Assembly (NCBI GenBank): GCA_963969595.1 | Contig: OZ018412.1 | Location: 2,854,501 to 2,918,500 of the forward strand | Length of the DNA stretch: 64,000 bases | From: Neckera pumila | Taxonomy: Eukaryota > Streptophyta > Bryopsida > Hypnales > Neckeraceae | Direction: 5' to 3' | Shown: piece after piece, positions 60,864 to 64,000 of the stretch | Position numbering within the stretch: the stretch's first letter is position 1 | How the letters are laid out: each line of letters starts with the position of its first letter | Translations under genes and position numbers: made by a program | The notes under the pieces: model-generated | The model's input: the letters and a program-made list of their open reading frames with translations, nothing else | Databases searched by the model: none | Told to the model about the DNA's origin: nothing

Positions 60864-61615
60864 CGTTGAGTTGCCACCAGCAAGAGAGCAAAATTCTACG
60901 CACAGAATCGGTTCCCAATCTTCTGGTAGAGATGCTGCGACATAAGTTCCTCGTGGGGCAAAGTTCCAAGCACGAAGGCTGCAAAAACACTGTGCGAAGA
61001 CACCAAATTCTGAAGAAAACGTGAACTTGGCATTTTTGGGATGCGGAGCTTGGGACGTGGGGGCCACTGACTTGCTTATTCTAGAAAGCGATTCGCTGGA
61101 AGCAAGTGGCAAGTCGCACCCGTGCGTTTCTCGTGGCCTGCAGTCTGCACAACAGTGGGAAATCAAGGCTTCCCGCAGTATCTTCGCTTGCTTGCCTTTG
61201 GATAAGGAGGCGCTTCTTACATTACTATTCTATGCCTGTCGATGCTAAGCTCAGTAGTGGAGATCGATAGCAGGAAGAGTCAGTTACGATTGCGTAAGTG
61301 TTGAAAGTTTTGAGATATGGAGAAATTCTACACTTTGGTGCAAAAGTCGGCTTCTGATTCCTTGGTTTGTAAAATGTCGGCTGTGTACAGTGTACTAGCG
61401 CAAAGGAGAGGTCGGTGTTCCAGCAGCGCATTGGAGGTGGTTCCAGTAACAGTGACACATGGATGTACACATGGATGTACACATGGATGTAGGCCACCTT
61501 TGGTGCTTCCTAGAGAGTCTACAATATAGACCAGGCCAGCAAGAATGAGGATGAAGTGATATTATAAGAAATTGTACAGTCACTTGGTCATCAAGGCTCA
61601 GAAACTGCCTATTGT
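60864..61615. other. GC-richer unique sequence, no recognised gene
   Basis: Frames of 60-100 codons are open on both strands and none shows a domain. A 70-codon plus-strand frame (61317-61529) runs through the 12-bp repeat and is not supported. It could be regulatory DNA or a degraded exon cluster belonging with the tripled block. Confidence 0.3.
61457..61493. repeat. 12-bp tandem repeat (acatggatgtac) x3
   Basis: Three exact units of acatggatgtac. Confidence 0.9.
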
Positions 61616-61899
61616 ATAACCCCTAAATGCCCAAGGCCTGTTTCAGGCTTCCTGGAATTTGCTCTAAATTGAACAAAATGCCAACATTTTGATAAGTTGT
61701 ATCAATTTGTTTTGAATTGTAACCGTACAAATTCAAACCGGACATGTTAGAGATCTCATAGGAAAAGAAAACACAACAATATCATTTATGGAGTGAAACA
61801 TTATAATGTTTAACCATGAGGGTGCTAAAACTACAAAAATCTTTCAATCTTCTTTACACAAGTCAAATCTAAAAAGTTGGTGACCAAAAAAATATAAGG
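61616..61899 (+). mobile_element. Fragment with a CCCCTAAATGCCCAAGGCC element end
   Basis: ATAA at 61616-61619 (a degraded TTAA) is followed by an end resembling copy C (CCCCTAAAGTCCCAAGGCC). The rest is not clearly homologous. Confidence 0.4.
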
Positions 61900-61903
61900 T
61901 TCA

Positions 61904-62825
61904 CCCCTAAAGGCCCATTGTCCCCTCGATGGACAAAATGGATTTCAGGCAATCTCCTACGGTCTCAATATTTGTCGTAATTTTCTAAATTTTTTGTGAA
62001 GATAGAAAATCACATTAGCTTCCCAAAAATGTTATTTTTATTTCAATCAATGCCCGGTAGCAAAAGTTATGGCAGAAAAAACTCAAATTTTAGTTCAGCG
62101 GGCAGAAAAAAAAAAACTCACAAAAAATTTTAATTAAAAATTTTAAAAATTTGTTTCATATAGGTTTTGTTTTCATCTACAGAAGAAGCTTTGATTCATT
62201 CCATTTGGATTTGTTATGCAAAAGTTGTGGACAATCTTATTTTTCAGGCAAATAAAGCATCTTTTTGAAAAAATAACCTGTAGGATTCATTTCTGAATTC
62301 AATTTTGACAATTTAAAAAAAATAAAAGTTTTACAAGGTTAAGATTTCTTGCTAGAACAATCTCACCATTGAGATTAGTATATTTCAACGCTATCTTCAA
62401 GCTATTAATGATTTAGTTTTTCCTTCAATCTTGAACCTACTTCTATTTAACAATTTTTTAATGAATGAAAACTAAGTGTTTCTTTTTAAAAAAAAATTCC
62501 TAGATTCTCAACTCAATTCTTCATCATATGAAATTAGAAATTCAAAATCATTAGAGCAAAAAATTTAAGTTAAGAAGGTTCAAAGCCAAAAAATGTAGTT
62601 GAGCAAGGTGCAAAAAATATTGATTCCTTCACTTTAAATGCAAATATCTTGCAATCTACGTGGTCAAAGTTTCTAAACTTTCTTCCACACAATCTTACAC
62701 TAGTGTAGTACAAGATCCTATGGTTAAATATGCAAAAAACACATTTAAAATTTTTTTTGCTCTTTGCTAAAGAAATGACAATTTTCAATGATTTTTAATG
62801 GAAAAAGGGCCTTGGGCCTTTAGGA
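61904..62825. mobile_element. 922-bp TTAA-type element, copy B (reverse orientation to copy A)
   Basis: It starts CCCCTAAAGGCCCATTGTCCCC after TTCA (61900-61903) and ends ...gggcctttagg followed by ATTAA with TTAA at 62826-62829. Internal landmarks shared with copy A are tttgtcgtaattttct, atgcccggtagcaaaagttat, ttcagcgggcag, atccaaatggaatg (as complement) and acaagatcctatggtta. Non-coding. Confidence 0.72.
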
Positions 62826-62829
62826 TTAA

Positions 62830-63133
62830 AGGGCCTAACTTATATAACCGTGATCAATTTATGGCTTCTTAAAATCTACTTCTAAAATTTTTTCAAATGA
62901 ATTTTGAATGTAATTTTTTCTCCAAGATCTAGTGTATTTGAGGCTCATTTCCAAGAGCTCTCAACACTATGGGAAGTGAAGATTGCAATGGGTCTCCTTG
63001 TACAAAAACTTGAATAGAAAAATCACTATCATAATTTATTTTTAAGATCGGATTTTTGGTTCTAAAATTAGACTTTAAGAAGAACTTTAAAAAAATATAA
63101 ACTACTTAAAATAGCAGATTGGTTAGGTTTTAT
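62830..63133. other. No gene seen
   Basis: AT-rich spacer between two TTAA elements. Confidence 0.4.
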
Positions 63134-63137
63134 TTAA

Positions 63138-63507
63138 CCCCTAAAGTCCCAAGGCCATTTTTCTGTCAAAAACCACTTAAAACTGCCATTTTGGCTGCGT
63201 TCACCAAAGAACACAAAAAAAAACATTTATTTAGAATCTAACCGCAGGATCTTGTATTTCACTTGTCAAAGATCATGTGGTAAAAATTTCACGAAGTTTG
63301 ACTATATAGATTGGAAGATATTAGCATTCAAAGTTGAAAAAGAAAGTTTTTTTGAACATTGACTTGCAATTTCAGATGACTTTGACCGCCATTTGTGGAA
63401 TTTATTTGCAATATAGACTTTGAATTTAAAAAAATTTATATTGAAGATGTAAGTTGAAAGTCTACAAAAAAAATTCAAAAAAAACACACTTGATCTTCAT
63501 TCTGTAA
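63138..63507. mobile_element. TTAA-type element, copy C, interrupted by copy D
   Basis: TTAA at 63134-63137, then CCCCTAAAGTCCCAAGGCC. It follows copy A closely for about 365 bp (caaaaacc(g/a)ct, ctgccatttt, gctgcgttca, tgacttt gaccgccatttgtgg, acttgatcttcattct). It breaks off at 63507, where another element begins. The remainder should lie beyond the window. Confidence 0.75.
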
Positions 63508-64000
63508 CCCCTAAAGGACCAAAGTCCCCTTGGAGGACACTTGGGTTTTTGGGCAGGCTCGTGTGACCTGAAATTTTGGCTTGATTTATTGAAACTTTTT
63601 TTGAAAGTAGGAATCACATTAGCTTTCTAAAAGTATAATTTTTTTTTCGATCAGTGCCCGGGAGCAAAAGTTATGCCATCCGGAGTCTTAAAAGCAGTTC
63701 GTCGAGCAGAAAAAAAAAACTTCAAAAAATTGAATTTTTTTTTTTGATTTTTTTTCCTCAAAGATCATGTTTTTGTCTACATTTGAAGCTTTGATCCATT
63801 CTATTTGGATCTAGAACAAAAAAGTTATGGACAATCTTGTTTTTTGGGCAATCTAAGCATCTTCTTCAAAAATCAACTTATAGAATTCATTTTTGAATGC
63901 AATTTTCAATTTTTTTCAAATTCTTTTTTTTGACAAGGTTAAGTTTGTTTGCAAGAACAATCCCACCGTTGGGATTATGGTGTTTTAATTCCACCTAAGA
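63508..64000. mobile_element. TTAA-type element, copy D, nested in copy C, cut by the window end
   Basis: CCCCTAAAGGACCAAAGTCC follows GTAA (63504-63507). In copy A the homologous position is tctTTAAaaaa (39071-39080), so D inserted at a TTAA that has since lost one T to G. The internal sequence (cagtgcccgggagcaaaagtta, ttcgtcgagcag) places it in the same orientation as copy B. Confidence 0.75.

Overview
The window looks like nuclear DNA of a land plant: it is AT-rich, full of transposon debris, has compact GT-AG introns, and carries a decayed 20S proteasome beta-3 gene whose exons read like the plant form of that subunit. piggyBac and Tet-like oxygenase remnants are not typical of seed plants, so a seed-free plant or another large repeat-rich genome is plausible; the species cannot be fixed from the sequence alone.

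Layout. 0.4-1.5 kb: broken proteasome beta-3 (PBC-like) gene with introns retained. 2.1-4.9 kb: hAT transposase gene, three exons with intact splice sites but three nonsense codons. 5.6-8.0 kb: diverged non-coding dispersed repeat, with a related copy in the opposite orientation at 40.1-42.2 kb. 10.2-13.4 kb: exon-by-exon remnant of a DEAH helicase of the MrfA/YprA-Hrq1 type. 13.8-18.1 kb: CACTA-like ends, hairpins and tandem duplications. 19.0-20.2 kb: decamer (TTCCAATTAG-like) array. 20.5-22.4 kb: piggyBac transposase remnant with its DDD residues and C-terminal Cys/His domain. 23-26.7 kb: minisatellites and microsatellites. 27.05-28.15 kb: decayed Tet-like (TET/JBP-type) 2OG-Fe(II) oxygenase gene. 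28.3-45.7 kb: gene-free repeat territory with tandem duplications and TTAA-flanked elements.

The one large apparently intact gene lies on the minus strand at 45.7-58.3 kb. Seven exons in the window, all joined in phase 0, give more than 3,440 residues. One 7.77-kb exon holds 28 copies of a 225-bp (75-residue) acidic, Ser/Glu/Pro-rich repeat. Three consecutive exons are paralogous modules. Upstream lies a visibly GC-richer block present in three copies (58.96-60.86 kb), possibly its 5' leader or promoter region.

A second theme is a family of about 925-bp elements with ends TTAA|CCCCTAAAG... flanked by TTAA. This has the architecture of non-autonomous piggyBac elements. One copy near the right edge is interrupted by another copy exactly at the position where an uninterrupted paralogue carries TTAA. 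Most inactivating substitutions in the pseudogenes can be explained as C-to-T (or G-to-A) changes, which suggests decay of methylated DNA.
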